Shown piece after piece: positions 21,376-28,525 of a stretch of DNA of 28,525 nt. The position numbers and the translations under genes were made by a program. The DNA is from JBDTMT01 sp033764095. Its GTDB lineage: Bacteria; Desulfobacterota; Binatia; HRBIN30; CADEER01. The stretch lies in assembly GCA_033764095.1 (NCBI GenBank), contig JANRJF010000043.1, positions 1 to 28,525 of the forward strand. Direction: 5' to 3'. Under the pieces are notes generated by a model. It ran no database searches and had not been told where the DNA came from. It saw nothing but the letters and a program-made list of their open reading frames with translations. How positions within the stretch are numbered: position 1 is the first letter of the stretch; every line of letters starts with the position of its first letter.

Positions 21376-22068
21376 CTACGGCTGCGGTCGCCGCAGCTGA
21401 CCCTTGTCGGGGCCGAGCTCGACCCAGTCGAGCTCGGCCACCGCGCGCGACTGGGTATACTGGCTGTTGCTCGAGACGGCGATGATCGGGTCGTCGGGGA
21501 CGAAGCCGAAGGCGCGCTGGAAGTCGGCGGCGACGTCGCGCTCCTCGGTGAACCAGGTGTCGACGCCGTCCTGCGCGTTGCGCAGCGTGATCCAGTGCAC
21601 CTTGACGACGCCGGCGACGTAGGTGGCGGTGCCCTCGCTGCCGACCGGCGTTTCGGTATCCCAGCGGTAGGCGATCGAGCGCTGGCCGAGGATGCCGCCG
21701 TGGCTGACGTAGAGGGCCACCGCCTGATCGTCGCGCGCCGCGTCGCGGCCGTCGGCCCGCGTCGGCAGCGAGAGGACGCGCCAGCGCCAGCGCAGGATCG
21801 GCGTGCGGCGCAGGTCGATCCCCTCGAGCTGGGTCGCGAAGGTGGCGCTGGCATCGTCCGCCTCCATCACCAGCACGCCGCTGCCGGCGGCCCCGCTCGG
21901 GTCGACGCGGAACTGCGTCACCTTGGTGTTCGGCTTGGTGCGCAGCTCCCAGCCCGGCGGGGTGGCGCCGAAGTCCTCGCGCCACGGCGCGGTCGCCGGC
22001 GCCGCGCTGGCGACCAGCAGGACCAACAGGCCGAGTCCCGTCGCCGCCCGCCAGCCCGCCGCCGCCAT
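21376..22068 (-). CDS. DUF3047 family exported protein
   Basis: A 230-residue protein with a signal peptide (1-27, cleavage near ATA-PW). The mature part matches DUF3047: WREDF..TPPGWE, VLVMEADDASATF, LRWRWRV (91-97), DDQAVALYVSH, IAYRWDTETPVGSE, WITLRNA..GVDTWFTEERDVAADFQRAFG and SSNSQYTQSRAVAELDWVEL. The family is periplasmic and probably has a jelly-roll carbohydrate-binding-like fold, function unknown. It is convergent with the CHAP hydrolase gene across only 12 bp and divergent from metY. Confidence 0.85.
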   Translation of the reverse strand: MAAAGWRAATGLGLLVLLVASAAPATAPWREDFGATPPGWELRTKPNTKVTQFRVDPSGAAGSGVLVMEADDASATFATQLEGIDLRRTPILRWRWRVLSLPTRADGRDAARDDQAVALYVSHGGILGQRSIAYRWDTETPVGSEGTATYVAGVVKVHWITLRNAQDGVDTWFTEERDVAADFQRAFGFVPDDPIIAVSSNSQYTQSRAVAELDWVELGPDKGQLRRPQP

Positions 22069-22224
22069 GTCTTGTTGCTACCGGCGCGCCGCGCACCTGG
22101 CAACCACGTCGCGCGTCGGAACCCGGTTGCGGCATGCCAGCGGCTCGTCTAACCCCAGCCGCACCGCCCCGCGCTGCGGAGCGGACGCGGCCGCGCTGCG
22201 GCGGCCCGAAAGGAGATCGACGCG

Positions 22225-23532
22225 ATGAGCACCCCCGGCCGCCCTCACGGATTCGCCACGCTGGCGTTGCACGCCGGCCAGCAGGTGGACCCCACCACCA
22301 ACGCACGCGCGGTGCCGATCTACGCCACCACGTCGTACGAGTTCAACGACAGCCAGCACGCCGCCGATCTCTTCGCGTTGAAGCAGTTCGGCAACATCTA
22401 TTCGCGCCTGATGAACCCGACCGTGGACGTGCTGGAGAAGCGGCTGGCCGCGCTCGACGGCGGCGCCGCCGGCCTCGCCTTCGCCTCCGGACAGGCGGCG
22501 ATCACCGCCGCGCTGCTGACCATCGTGCACAGCGGGCAGAACTTCCTCTCCGCCACCTCGCTCTACGGCGGCACCTGGACGCTGTTCACCCAGACGCTCG
22601 CCAAGCTCGGCATCGAGGTCCGCTTCTTCGATCCGCACCATCCCGAGCAGATCGCCCAGCTCGCCGATGCCAACACCCGCTGCGTCTATTTCGAGAGCCT
22701 CGGCAACCCGAAGAACGACGTGCCCGACTTCCGCGCTCTGGCCGACGCGGCGCATGCCGTCGGTCTGCCGGTGCTGTGCGACAACACGGTGATGACGCCG
22801 GCGCTGCTGCGCCCGATCGAGCACGGCATCGACGTCGTCATCTACTCGACCACCAAGTTCCTCGGCGGCCACGGCGTGCACATCGGCGGCGCCATCGTCG
22901 ACGCCGGCACCTTCCCGTGGGCCAAGGACCCGCAGCGCTGGCCGGAATTCTGCGCGCCCGATCCGTCGTACCACGGCATGGTGTTCGAGGAGGCGCTGCG
23001 CCCGATCGGCAACATCGCCTACATCCTCCACATCCGCACGCATTGGCTGCGCGACACCGGCGCCTGCATGAGCCCGTTTGCCGCCTTTCTGTTCCTGCTC
23101 GGCATCGAGACGCTGCCGCTGCGCATGCAGCGCCACTGCGCCAATGCGCTGGAGGTCGCCACCTGGCTGCAGCGCCATCCGGCCGTCGAGTGGGTGAACT
23201 ATCCGAGTCTGGAGAGCCACCCGGATCACGCCACGGCGCGCCGCTACCTGCCGCACGGCGCCGGCGCCATCGTCGGCTTCGGCATCAAGGGCGGCGCCGC
23301 CGCCGGCGTGAAGCTGATCAACGCGGTGCAGCTCGCCAGCCACCTGGCCAACATCGGCGACGCCAAGACGCTGATCATCCACCCGGCCTCGACCACCCAC
23401 TCGCAGCTCAGCGCCGCCGACCAGCAGGCCACCGGCGTGACGCCGGAGTACGTTCGCCTGTCGATCGGCATCGAGGACGCGGCCGACATCATCGCGGATC
23501 TCGAGCAGGCGATCGGGGCGTCGCAGGCGTGA
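22225..23532 (+). CDS. metY: O-acetylhomoserine aminocarboxypropyltransferase (sulfhydrylase)
   Basis: A 435-residue PLP enzyme of the Cys/Met metabolism family. Landmarks are IYSRLMNPT (58-66), ASGQAAITA, FESLGNPKNDV (156-166), CDNT with D186 and the PLP-binding lysine K211 (YSTTKFLGGHG). It makes homocysteine from O-acetylhomoserine and sulphide in the cytoplasm, the direct-sulfhydrylation route. Length and motifs are as usual for MetY, not for cystathionine gamma-synthase (about 380-400). ATG 22225 is supported by AAAGGAGAT (22209-22217). metXW, which makes its substrate, follows on the same strand, but the 99-bp gap is wholly occupied by a palindrome. No SAM riboswitch could be recognised in the 156-bp upstream gap. 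Confidence 0.95.
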   Translation: MSTPGRPHGFATLALHAGQQVDPTTNARAVPIYATTSYEFNDSQHAADLFALKQFGNIYSRLMNPTVDVLEKRLAALDGGAAGLAFASGQAAITAALLTIVHSGQNFLSATSLYGGTWTLFTQTLAKLGIEVRFFDPHHPEQIAQLADANTRCVYFESLGNPKNDVPDFRALADAAHAVGLPVLCDNTVMTPALLRPIEHGIDVVIYSTTKFLGGHGVHIGGAIVDAGTFPWAKDPQRWPEFCAPDPSYHGMVFEEALRPIGNIAYILHIRTHWLRDTGACMSPFAAFLFLLGIETLPLRMQRHCANALEVATWLQRHPAVEWVNYPSLESHPDHATARRYLPHGAGAIVGFGIKGGAAAGVKLINAVQLASHLANIGDAKTLIIHPASTTHSQLSAADQQATGVTPEYVRLSIGIEDAADIIADLEQAIGASQA

Positions 23533-23630
23533 GGAAGGCTGTTAGGCTGCTAGGCTGTTACGCTGTTAGGGGTGGCCGACGCGCCATCGCCCTGGCTTCC
23601 CTCAGCAGCCTGACAGCCTAACAGCCTTCC
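23533..23630. repeat. Palindrome of iterated GGCTGTTA word filling metY-metXW gap
   Basis: The left arm (23533-23570) has four 8-nt words of the GGCTGTTA type. The right arm (23601-23630) is the complement; the outer 17 nt (23533-23549 and 23614-23630) are perfectly complementary and the next 10 nt nearly so. It begins at the base after the metY stop and ends one base before the metXW ATG. In-frame and out-of-frame stops lie at 23530 (TGA) and at 23543, 23551 and 23567 (TAG). A 15-nt core is shared with 144-158. Confidence 0.9.
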
Positions 23631-23631
23631 G

Positions 23632-25443
23632 ATGGATCCCTTCCACTCCTCCGACTCCGTTCGCAGCGCGGCGCCGCTGCGGCACGTGCAGAAGGTGACC
23701 TTCGATGCGCCGCTGCGGCTGGCGCTGGGCGGCGAGCTGCCGTCGGTGACGGTCGCGTACGAGACCTACGGCGAACTGAACGCGGCGCGCGACAACGCGG
23801 TGCTGGTCTGCCACGCGATCAGCGGCGATTCGCACGTCGCACGCCACGACGACGCCGACGATCCGGGCTGGTGGGAGCGCGTCGTCGGGCCCGGGCGCGC
23901 CATCGATACCGACCGCTGGTTCGTCATCTGTCCGAACGTGCTCGGCGGCTGTCGCGGCACCACCGGGCCGAACCACGTCGATCCGCGCAGCGGTCGGCCG
24001 TACGGCGCCGACTTCCCCGCCGTCACCGTCGCCGACATGGTCGCCGTGCAACGCCGCCTGATCGACCATCTCGGCATCGCGCAGTTGCGCGCCGTGGTCG
24101 GCGGCTCGCTCGGCGGCCACCAGGCGATCACCTGGGCGGTGGACCATCCGGAGCGCCTGCGCGGCTGCGCGGCGCTGGCCAGCTCGCCGCGGCTGACCAG
24201 CCAGGCGATCGCCTTCGACGTCGTCGGCCGCAACGCCATCCAGCGCGATCCGGCCTACGCTGGCGGCGAGTACTACGGCAGCAGCGGGCCGGTGGTCGGC
24301 CTGGCGCTGGCGCGCATGCTGGCGCACGTCACCTATCTGTCGCGCGAGGCGATGACCGCCAAGTTCGACACCGCCCGCCTGGCGCCGCGCGAGATCGCCT
24401 CGGCCTTCGAGCAGAAGTTCTCGGTCGGCAGCTACCTGGCGCACCAGGGGCACAAGTTCGTCGAGCGCTTCGACGCCAACAGCTACGTGACGCTGTCGAT
24501 GGCGATGGACCTCTTCGACCTCGGCGCGACGCCCGCGGCGCTGGGCGCGGCGTTGGCGCCGAGCCGCTGCCGCTGGCTGGTGATCAGCTTCACCAGCGAC
24601 TGGTTGTTCCCCGCCGAGCAGAGCCGCCAGATCGTCGACGCGCTGATCGCCGCCGATCGCCCGGTGACCTACTGCGACGTCGCCGCCTCGGGCGGCCACG
24701 ATGCCTTTCTGCTCGAGGAGAAGCTCGAGGTGTACGGCGGCCTGCTGGCGCGCTTCCTCGCCTCGCTCGACGCCGGCGGCGCACCCGTGCCGGTCGCGCC
24801 GCCGGCGCCGGCCGCCGACGCGACCGCGCCGACCAGCATCTTCCACGGCCAGCGGCTCGACTACGCGCGCATCCTCGATCTCATCCCGCCCGCGGCGAGC
24901 GTGCTCGACGTCGGCTGCGGCGCCGGCGAGCTGCTGGCGCGGCTGCGCGCGCGCGGGCACACGCGGCTGGTCGGCGTCGAGCTCGACGAGCAGGCTATCC
25001 TCGCCTGCGCCGGCCGCGGCCTGGATGTCGTGCAGTGCGATCTGGAGGCCGGCCTGCCGCCGTTCCGCGACGGCCAGTTCGACGTCGTCGTGCTGTCGCA
25101 GACGCTGCAGTCGCTGGTGCACACCGAGCGCATTCTCGACGAGACCGCGCGCGTCGGCCGCGCGGTGATCGTCAGCTTTCCGAACTTCGCCTACCGTCGC
25201 CTGCGCGAGATGCTCGCCAGGCAGGGGCGCTCTCCGAAGTCGGACGGCCCGTACTCGTTCGAATGGTACAACACCCCCAACCGCCGCTTCCCGTCGATCG
25301 CCGACTTCGCCGAGTTCTGCCGCGCCAAGCACCTGCGCCAGCACCGCGCCGTCTACCTCGACAGCGAAGCCGGCCGCTGGGTGCGCGAGGACGAAGACCC
25401 GAACCTCAACGCCGACGTCGCGATCGTGGTCCTGAGCCGCTGA
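23632..25443 (+). CDS. metXW: Homoserine O-acetyltransferase fused to MetW methyltransferase-like domain
   Basis: A 603-residue fusion. Residues 1-380 are MetX: alpha/beta-hydrolase acyltransferase with CHAISG (60-65), nucleophile GGSLGGH (S159), D323 (TSDWLFP) and H356 (GGHDAF). Residues about 404-602 are MetW: the SAM-binding loop VLDVGCGAGELL (424-435), LSQTLQSLVH and the C-terminal Asn/Asp-rich DPNLNADVAIVVLSR. A Pro/Ala linker (381-402) joins them. MetX acetylates homoserine (succinylation by some members is known); MetW is needed with MetX in several proteobacteria where the two genes are adjacent. Here the stop and start between them are lost. ATG 23632 follows the palindrome by one base and has no Shine-Dalgarno sequence, so expression may depend on metY read-through or a leaderless message. 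Confidence 0.93.
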   Translation: MDPFHSSDSVRSAAPLRHVQKVTFDAPLRLALGGELPSVTVAYETYGELNAARDNAVLVCHAISGDSHVARHDDADDPGWWERVVGPGRAIDTDRWFVICPNVLGGCRGTTGPNHVDPRSGRPYGADFPAVTVADMVAVQRRLIDHLGIAQLRAVVGGSLGGHQAITWAVDHPERLRGCAALASSPRLTSQAIAFDVVGRNAIQRDPAYAGGEYYGSSGPVVGLALARMLAHVTYLSREAMTAKFDTARLAPREIASAFEQKFSVGSYLAHQGHKFVERFDANSYVTLSMAMDLFDLGATPAALGAALAPSRCRWLVISFTSDWLFPAEQSRQIVDALIAADRPVTYCDVAASGGHDAFLLEEKLEVYGGLLARFLASLDAGGAPVPVAPPAPAADATAPTSIFHGQRLDYARILDLIPPAASVLDVGCGAGELLARLRARGHTRLVGVELDEQAILACAGRGLDVVQCDLEAGLPPFRDGQFDVVVLSQTLQSLVHTERILDETARVGRAVIVSFPNFAYRRLREMLARQGRSPKSDGPYSFEWYNTPNRRFPSIADFAEFCRAKHLRQHRAVYLDSEAGRWVREDEDPNLNADVAIVVLSR

Positions 25444-25464
25444 AGCTGGCAGTGTCTGGATCCT

Positions 25465-25510
25465 GGGTAGCCGGCCGACCTCGTGTCGGCCGGTCGCGCG
25501 CAGCGCGACC
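25465..25510 (+). repeat. REP element, copy 1 (downstream of RAYT)
   Basis: GGTAG directly before the stem CCGGCCGAC-CTCGT-GTCGGCCGG (25471-25493), then a second stem GGTCGCG-CGCAG-CGCGACC (25492-25510). GTAG at the foot of a GC-rich hairpin is the known hallmark of REP sequences recognised by RAYT transposases. It sits 12 bp beyond the RAYT stop and is identical over 29 nt to copy 2 in inverted orientation. It may also terminate metXW transcription. Confidence 0.85.
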
Positions 25511-25519
25511 GTGCACCCC

Positions 25520-25993
25520 TCACCAGGGATAGGGATCGGGCTCGCCGCTCCAAGGGTATGCGTCGGCGTCTGATACCAACCCTACTCGAACCGGGTTGGA
25601 CAGCACGTACCAGTAGACCTGCCGCATCGCGTCCTCGTTGCGCAGGACGTAGTCGTAGAAGCCGGGTTGCCAGAGACGTCCGCGCCAACCGCAGCGCCAC
25701 GCGTTGTTCGTGCTCGCGCCCTTGAAGTGCTTCACGAAGCGCAGCATGCAGGCGTTGTCGCGCGCCGCGGCGATAAGATGGAGGTGATCGGGCATCAGGC
25801 AGTATGCGTAGACGTCGCACGCCGCATTGGTTCGTTGTACCAGCAACGTCGTGACGACCGCGTCGTTCAGGTGGATGTCGACGAACGGCCGCGTCGTTCC
25901 CGCTGCACGGACGGTCACGAAGACGGGCCGGTCCGCTCTCCGGTACGCCTCGGCCGGCAGTCGCCGATTGCATGGCGGCGCACGCCAGTCCAT
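25520..25993 (-). CDS. REP-associated tyrosine transposase (RAYT, IS200/Y1-like)
   Basis: A 157-residue HUH single-strand endonuclease of the Y1/REP-associated type. The metal-binding HUH motif is H70-L-H72 in CLMPDHLHLI, the likely nucleophile is Tyr129 in YWYVLSNPVRVGLV, and WQPGFYDYVLRNEDAM (108-123) is the usual intervening segment. Such enzymes nick single-stranded DNA at REP hairpins and are thought to spread REPs; RAYTs are typically single-copy and domesticated, not self-mobilising. ATG 25993 is chosen from the domain start; the frame stays open upstream through the AttH-like gene without meaning. REP copies 1 and 2 flank the gene in inverted orientation, and a third copy follows at 26207. 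The translation looks intact. Confidence 0.93.
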   Translation of the reverse strand: MDWRAPPCNRRLPAEAYRRADRPVFVTVRAAGTTRPFVDIHLNDAVVTTLLVQRTNAACDVYAYCLMPDHLHLIAAARDNACMLRFVKHFKGASTNNAWRCGWRGRLWQPGFYDYVLRNEDAMRQVYWYVLSNPVRVGLVSDADAYPWSGEPDPYPW

Positions 25994-26065
25994 CGCGACC
26001 CCAGACCGTGTCGGCGTGTGCCGCGCAATGACCGCACCGCGTCGATGCGCGGCATCCACGCGCGG

Positions 26066-26109
26066 CGGTGCTGCGCACCGCCGGCCGACACGAGGTCGGC
26101 CGGCTACCC
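26066..26109 (-). repeat. REP element, copy 2 (upstream of RAYT)
   Basis: On the minus strand: GGGTAG (26109-26104), stem CCGGCCGAC-CTCGT-GTCGGCCGG (26103-26081), then a second stem CGGTGC-GCA-GCACCG (26080-26066). The first 29 nt are identical to copy 1. With copy 1 it brackets the RAYT gene as an inverted pair. Confidence 0.85.
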
Positions 26110-26127
26110 GGAACGGGTTGGAGAGCG

Positions 26128-26153
26128 CCGTGGGCCATCGACCATGGGCCACC
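26128..26153 (-). repeat. Iterated GGCCCAT/GGTCGAT word
   Basis: On the minus strand, three 7-nt words, GGCCCAT, GGTCGAT and GGCCCAC, follow one another. The pattern GGyC(G/C)AT with 7-nt spacing parallels the tract at 2431-2461. It lies between REP copies 2 and 3. Confidence 0.5.
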
Positions 26154-26206
26154 GAATCCACACGAGCTGGTTGTGATCGGCGCGCCCGATCAAGCCAATC
26201 CGTCTT

Positions 26207-26254
26207 GGGTAGCCGGCCGACCTTGTGTCGGCCGGCGGCGCGGCAGCGACGCCG
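26207..26254 (+). repeat. REP element, copy 3
   Basis: GGGTAG, then stem CCGGCCGAC-CTTGT-GTCGGCCGG (26213-26235), then a weaker stem CGGCG/CGCCG (26236-26254). It differs from copies 1 and 2 only in one loop base over the first 29 nt. It is in the same orientation as copy 1 and lies 26 bp beyond the stop of the AttH-like gene. Confidence 0.85.
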
Positions 26255-26280
26255 ACGCCAACTGCGACGACGCGTCAGCG

Positions 26281-27273
26281 TCACTCGACGAAGCGGTTCG
26301 ATTCCAGCCAGCCGACGCACGGCGGCGCGTCGTCGGGGATGACGCGGACGAGGCTGCGGCGGTACACCGAGCGGCGCGGCGGCACGAAGGTGTGGGTGAT
26401 GTCGATCTCGACGGCGGTGATCGGCTCGAGGCGGCCGGCGAGGCGGACGCCGCCGTCGGCGTCGACGGCAAAGCGGCCCGACACCGGGCGGGTGACGTTG
26501 GCGTCGTCGAAATCGAGATCGAAGCGCACGTCGGTGGCGGCGTGCGTCGCGCCGCGGTGCAGGTAGCCGGTGGCGATCTCGGAGTCGCCGCCGACGCGGA
26601 CGCGGGTCGCCTGGACGCGGTACGCGTCGCCGTGCGCGACCAGGAAGTTCCACTCGATGTTCCACCAGCGCGGCCCCCAGGAGTGGTCGCGCTCGCCGCG
26701 GACGTCGAGCGCCCGCGTCTCGCCGGCGATGGTATAGGAGCCCCGCGCCGCGATCGGCTGCTCGAAGCGGCTGACCGAGTAGCCCTCGGCGCTGTGCCCG
26801 GCGAGCGTCTGCTGGCCGAGCGAGTGCGCGGCGCCGACCGTCTCGACGTCGAGCTCGACGCCGACCGGCAGGATCATGCCGGCGCGCGGGCCGCACAGGA
26901 CGCGACCGAAGCCGCGCGCCGAGAAGTGGCCGCGGCGCAGCGGCTCGCGCACCGCGTACGAAAACGCCAGGCCCCAGCCGTCGTCGTAGGCGATCTCCGG
27001 CAGCTTGAGCGCGGCAAACGGCAGACGCGGCTCCTCGATCGCCACCCACTCGGCGCCGTTCCACAGGAAGAGCCACATCCACAGGCGCTGCTGGTTGGGA
27101 TGCCAGCCGATGCGGCAGTGCCCGGCGTTGCCGCCGTCGCGGTCGTACCAGTCGTAGAAGACCGACTCGTTCCACCACTCGTAGTCGGGGCTGTACGGAT
27201 GCGGGCCCTCGTCGGCGAAGGTGATGCCGAAGCGCGTCAGTTCCTCGGGCGGGATCTCAGGCATGCGCGTCAT
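26281..27273 (-). CDS. AttH/CrtC-like (lipocalin-fold) protein
   Basis: A 330-residue soluble protein. The N-terminal part is Trp/Tyr-rich (DYEWWNESVFYDWYDRDG; RLWMWLFLWNG), and the key motif GERDHSWGPR lies at 193-202, followed by WWNIEWNF. That motif is typical of AttH-like and carotenoid-hydratase (CrtC)-like proteins with two calycin barrels, and of related DUF families in actinobacteria. A hydrophobic small-molecule or lipid substrate is likely, but no reaction can be named. ATG 27273 opens the frame; ATG 27264, three codons in, is an alternative, and neither has a clear Shine-Dalgarno sequence. It is divergent from the DUF2332 gene and ends just before REP copy 3. Confidence 0.7.
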   Translation of the reverse strand: MTRMPEIPPEELTRFGITFADEGPHPYSPDYEWWNESVFYDWYDRDGGNAGHCRIGWHPNQQRLWMWLFLWNGAEWVAIEEPRLPFAALKLPEIAYDDGWGLAFSYAVREPLRRGHFSARGFGRVLCGPRAGMILPVGVELDVETVGAAHSLGQQTLAGHSAEGYSVSRFEQPIAARGSYTIAGETRALDVRGERDHSWGPRWWNIEWNFLVAHGDAYRVQATRVRVGGDSEIATGYLHRGATHAATDVRFDLDFDDANVTRPVSGRFAVDADGGVRLAGRLEPITAVEIDITHTFVPPRRSVYRRSLVRVIPDDAPPCVGWLESNRFVE

Positions 27274-27404
27274 TAGTCGCAGTCCCGCCGAAACGGCAAC
27301 GCCCGCGGTGGGTGCGGCTGTGTCGTGGTGGCGTCCCCTGGCGCGTCAGTTTCACGCTCGTCGCCCGCCGTTCGTTTTCCCGCCCGCCCGCGCTAAGACG
27401 CGCC

Positions 27405-28493
27405 ATGCTCGCCGACGGGACGGTCGAGGCCTTTCGCCTGCAGGCGCAGTTCTGCCCCAGCTACGGGTCGCCGCTGTATGCCGATCTGCTGACGCGCGCC
27501 GCCGCGGACATCGACGCCGGCGGTCCAGTCGCCGCGCTGCTCGATGGCTGGCAGGGGCGGCCGACGCCCGACGCGCTGCCGCTGCGCCTGATGGGCGGTG
27601 TGCATCGGCTGGTGCTCGACGGTGGCGCGCCGTCGCTGGCCGAGCACTACCCGTCGGCCGGCGGAACGCCGCGCGGTGACGCCACCTGGGACGCGTTCCG
27701 CGCCGTCGTCGCGACGCGCGCCGACGTGCTGCGTCCGGCGCTCGACCGCCAGGTGCAGACCAACGAGGTGCGCCGCAGCGCCGCCCTGTTGAGCGGCTTC
27801 CTCACCGTCGCGGCGCGCACCGCTCTGCCGCTGCGCATTCGCGAGATCGGCAGCAGTGCCGGGCTGAACCTCCTCTGGGATCGCTATCGCTACGCGCTGC
27901 CCGCCTGTGCCGCCGAGACGCCACCGGCCGACGACGCACCGCTCGCGCACACCTGGGGCGATCCCGGCGCGGCGGTCACCATCCGCAGCGGCTGGCACGG
28001 ATCGGGCGAGGTCTTCACCGGCCAGGCAACCGTCGCCTCGCGCGCCGGCTGCGACATCGCGCCGATCGACGTCACCGATCCCGAGCAGGCACGCACGCTG
28101 GAGTCCTTCATCTGGGCCGATCAGGTGTCACGGCTGACGCAGCTGCGCGCCGCCATCGCGGCGGCGCGGCGCGAGCCGCCGCCGCTGGTGCGGCGCGCCG
28201 CCGCCGACTGGCTGGACGAGGAACTGGCGACCGCGCCCGACGGCGTCGCCACCGTCGTCTTCCACTCGATCATGTGGTGGTACCTCTCCGAGCCCGAGCG
28301 CGACCGCGCCACCGCGCTGCTGCACGCGGCCGGCGCGCGGGCGACGCCGCACGCGCCGCTCGCCTGGTTGCGCTTCGACCTCTTCGGCTCGCCCACCGCC
28401 GAGGTGCGCCTGATCCTCTGGCCAGGCGGCGAAGAGACGACGCTGGCGACCGCCGACGCGCACGGCCGCTGGGTGACATGGCGGGGGCGGTGA
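27405..28493 (+). CDS. DUF2332 family protein
   Basis: A 362-residue protein matching the DUF2332 layout: FRLQAQFCPSYGSPLYADLL (10-29), LMGGVHRLVLDG (62-73), a long middle with REIGSSAGLNLLWDRY (146-161) that resembles a methyltransferase SAM-binding loop, GCDIAPIDVTDPEQARTL, and VVFHSIMWWYL near residue 290. Function is unknown; a Rossmann-type fold is plausible. ATG 27405 is chosen because similarity starts there; the frame is open from 27312 but the added residues are arginine-rich and unconvincing. No strong Shine-Dalgarno sequence is seen. The stop codon is the first TGA of the GAGCCGGT-word repeat. Confidence 0.8.
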   Translation: MLADGTVEAFRLQAQFCPSYGSPLYADLLTRAAADIDAGGPVAALLDGWQGRPTPDALPLRLMGGVHRLVLDGGAPSLAEHYPSAGGTPRGDATWDAFRAVVATRADVLRPALDRQVQTNEVRRSAALLSGFLTVAARTALPLRIREIGSSAGLNLLWDRYRYALPACAAETPPADDAPLAHTWGDPGAAVTIRSGWHGSGEVFTGQATVASRAGCDIAPIDVTDPEQARTLESFIWADQVSRLTQLRAAIAAARREPPPLVRRAAADWLDEELATAPDGVATVVFHSIMWWYLSEPERDRATALLHAAGARATPHAPLAWLRFDLFGSPTAEVRLILWPGGEETTLATADAHGRWVTWRGR

Positions 28494-28525
28494 GCCGGTG
28501 AGCCGGTGAGCCAGTGAGCCGGTGC
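28490..28525. repeat. Iterated GAGCCGGT word at window end
   Basis: Four head-to-tail 8-nt words, GAGCCGGT twice, GAGCCAGT and GAGCCGGT, running to the window edge. The first TGA (28491) is the DUF2332 stop; further TGAs at 28499, 28507 and 28515 fall in the other two frames and then the first again. It is probably the left arm of a palindrome whose other arm lies outside the window. Confidence 0.75.

Noticed and set aside
22069..22224. Possible SAM-sensing riboswitch before metY
   Set aside because: The gap has GC-rich stems but no recognisable SAM-I or SAM-II core; a covariance-model search would be decisive.
23602..25344. 580-residue minus-strand frame opposite metXW
   Set aside because: Antisense shadow; metXW has complete catalytic motifs for both domains.
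25520..27178. 552-residue minus-strand frame that would extend the RAYT N-terminus
   Set aside because: The part above 26280 is out of frame with, and a shadow of, the AttH-like gene; the rest crosses REP copies 2 and 3. The transposase domain begins at ATG 25993.

Overview
The window is about 28.5 kb of very GC-rich bacterial chromosome with tightly packed genes on both strands. It suggests a soil- or sediment-type aerobe, possibly from the Binatota/'Deltaproteobacteria' assemblage or a similar uncultured lineage. The clues are an F420-type LLM oxidoreductase, a cytochrome P450, outer-envelope lipoproteins, a T5SS/PEP-CTERM-type repeat protein, a MetX-MetW fusion, and several DUF families common in environmental genomes. 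This placement is inference; no rRNA or marker gene is present.

Layout. 1-2.4 kb: ferritin-like diiron protein (+) convergent with an alpha/beta hydrolase (-), separated by a 68-nt hairpin that fills the gap. 2.5-5.3 kb: a truncated NTF2-like fragment coupled to a DUF4336 gene (+), then a bile-acid:sodium symporter family (BASS) transporter and a HugZ-like FMN/DUF2470 protein (-). 5.4-6.7 kb: an ATP-grasp-like protein. 6.8-8.3 kb: three small exported proteins, two of them tandem paralogues. 8.5-10.6 kb: a minus-strand operon of a phospholipase D-like protein and two half-size chromate transporters. 10.7-13.4 kb: GST, P450 and F420-type LLM oxidoreductase (+). 13.6-15.7 kb: a 693-residue secreted beta-repeat protein. 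15.7-17.1 kb: an overlapping three-gene operon (carboxymuconolactone decarboxylase-like, membrane protein, HGG-motif exported protein). 17.3-19.2 kb: a type-B carboxylesterase lipoprotein (-). 19.3-21.4 kb: a four-gene operon of two motif-sharing lipoproteins, a 64-residue protein and a peptidoglycan-binding/CHAP hydrolase. 21.4-22.1 kb: DUF3047 (-). 22.2-25.4 kb: methionine synthesis by direct sulfhydrylation (metY, then a metX-metW fusion). 25.5-26.3 kb: a REP-associated tyrosine transposase with three cognate REP hairpins. 26.3-28.5 kb: an AttH/CrtC-like protein (-) and a DUF2332 protein (+).

Two kinds of non-coding structure stand out. One is a classical RAYT/REP system: GTAG plus a 9-bp stem, two copies flanking the transposase in inverted orientation and a third about 100 bp further on. 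The other is a set of intergenic elements made of 7- or 8-nt words repeated two to five times, often as both arms of an imperfect palindrome. The word differs at nearly every locus (CACCAAG, AACAGCCT, GGCCGAT, GCGATGA, GGTTGTT, CGCGGAGA-like, GAGCCGGT). These elements start at stop codons or end at start codons, and several words carry TGA or TAG with a period not divisible by three, so stops fall in two or all three frames. No tRNA, rRNA, CRISPR array, prophage or integrase was seen. No gene-free gap exceeds 300 bp.
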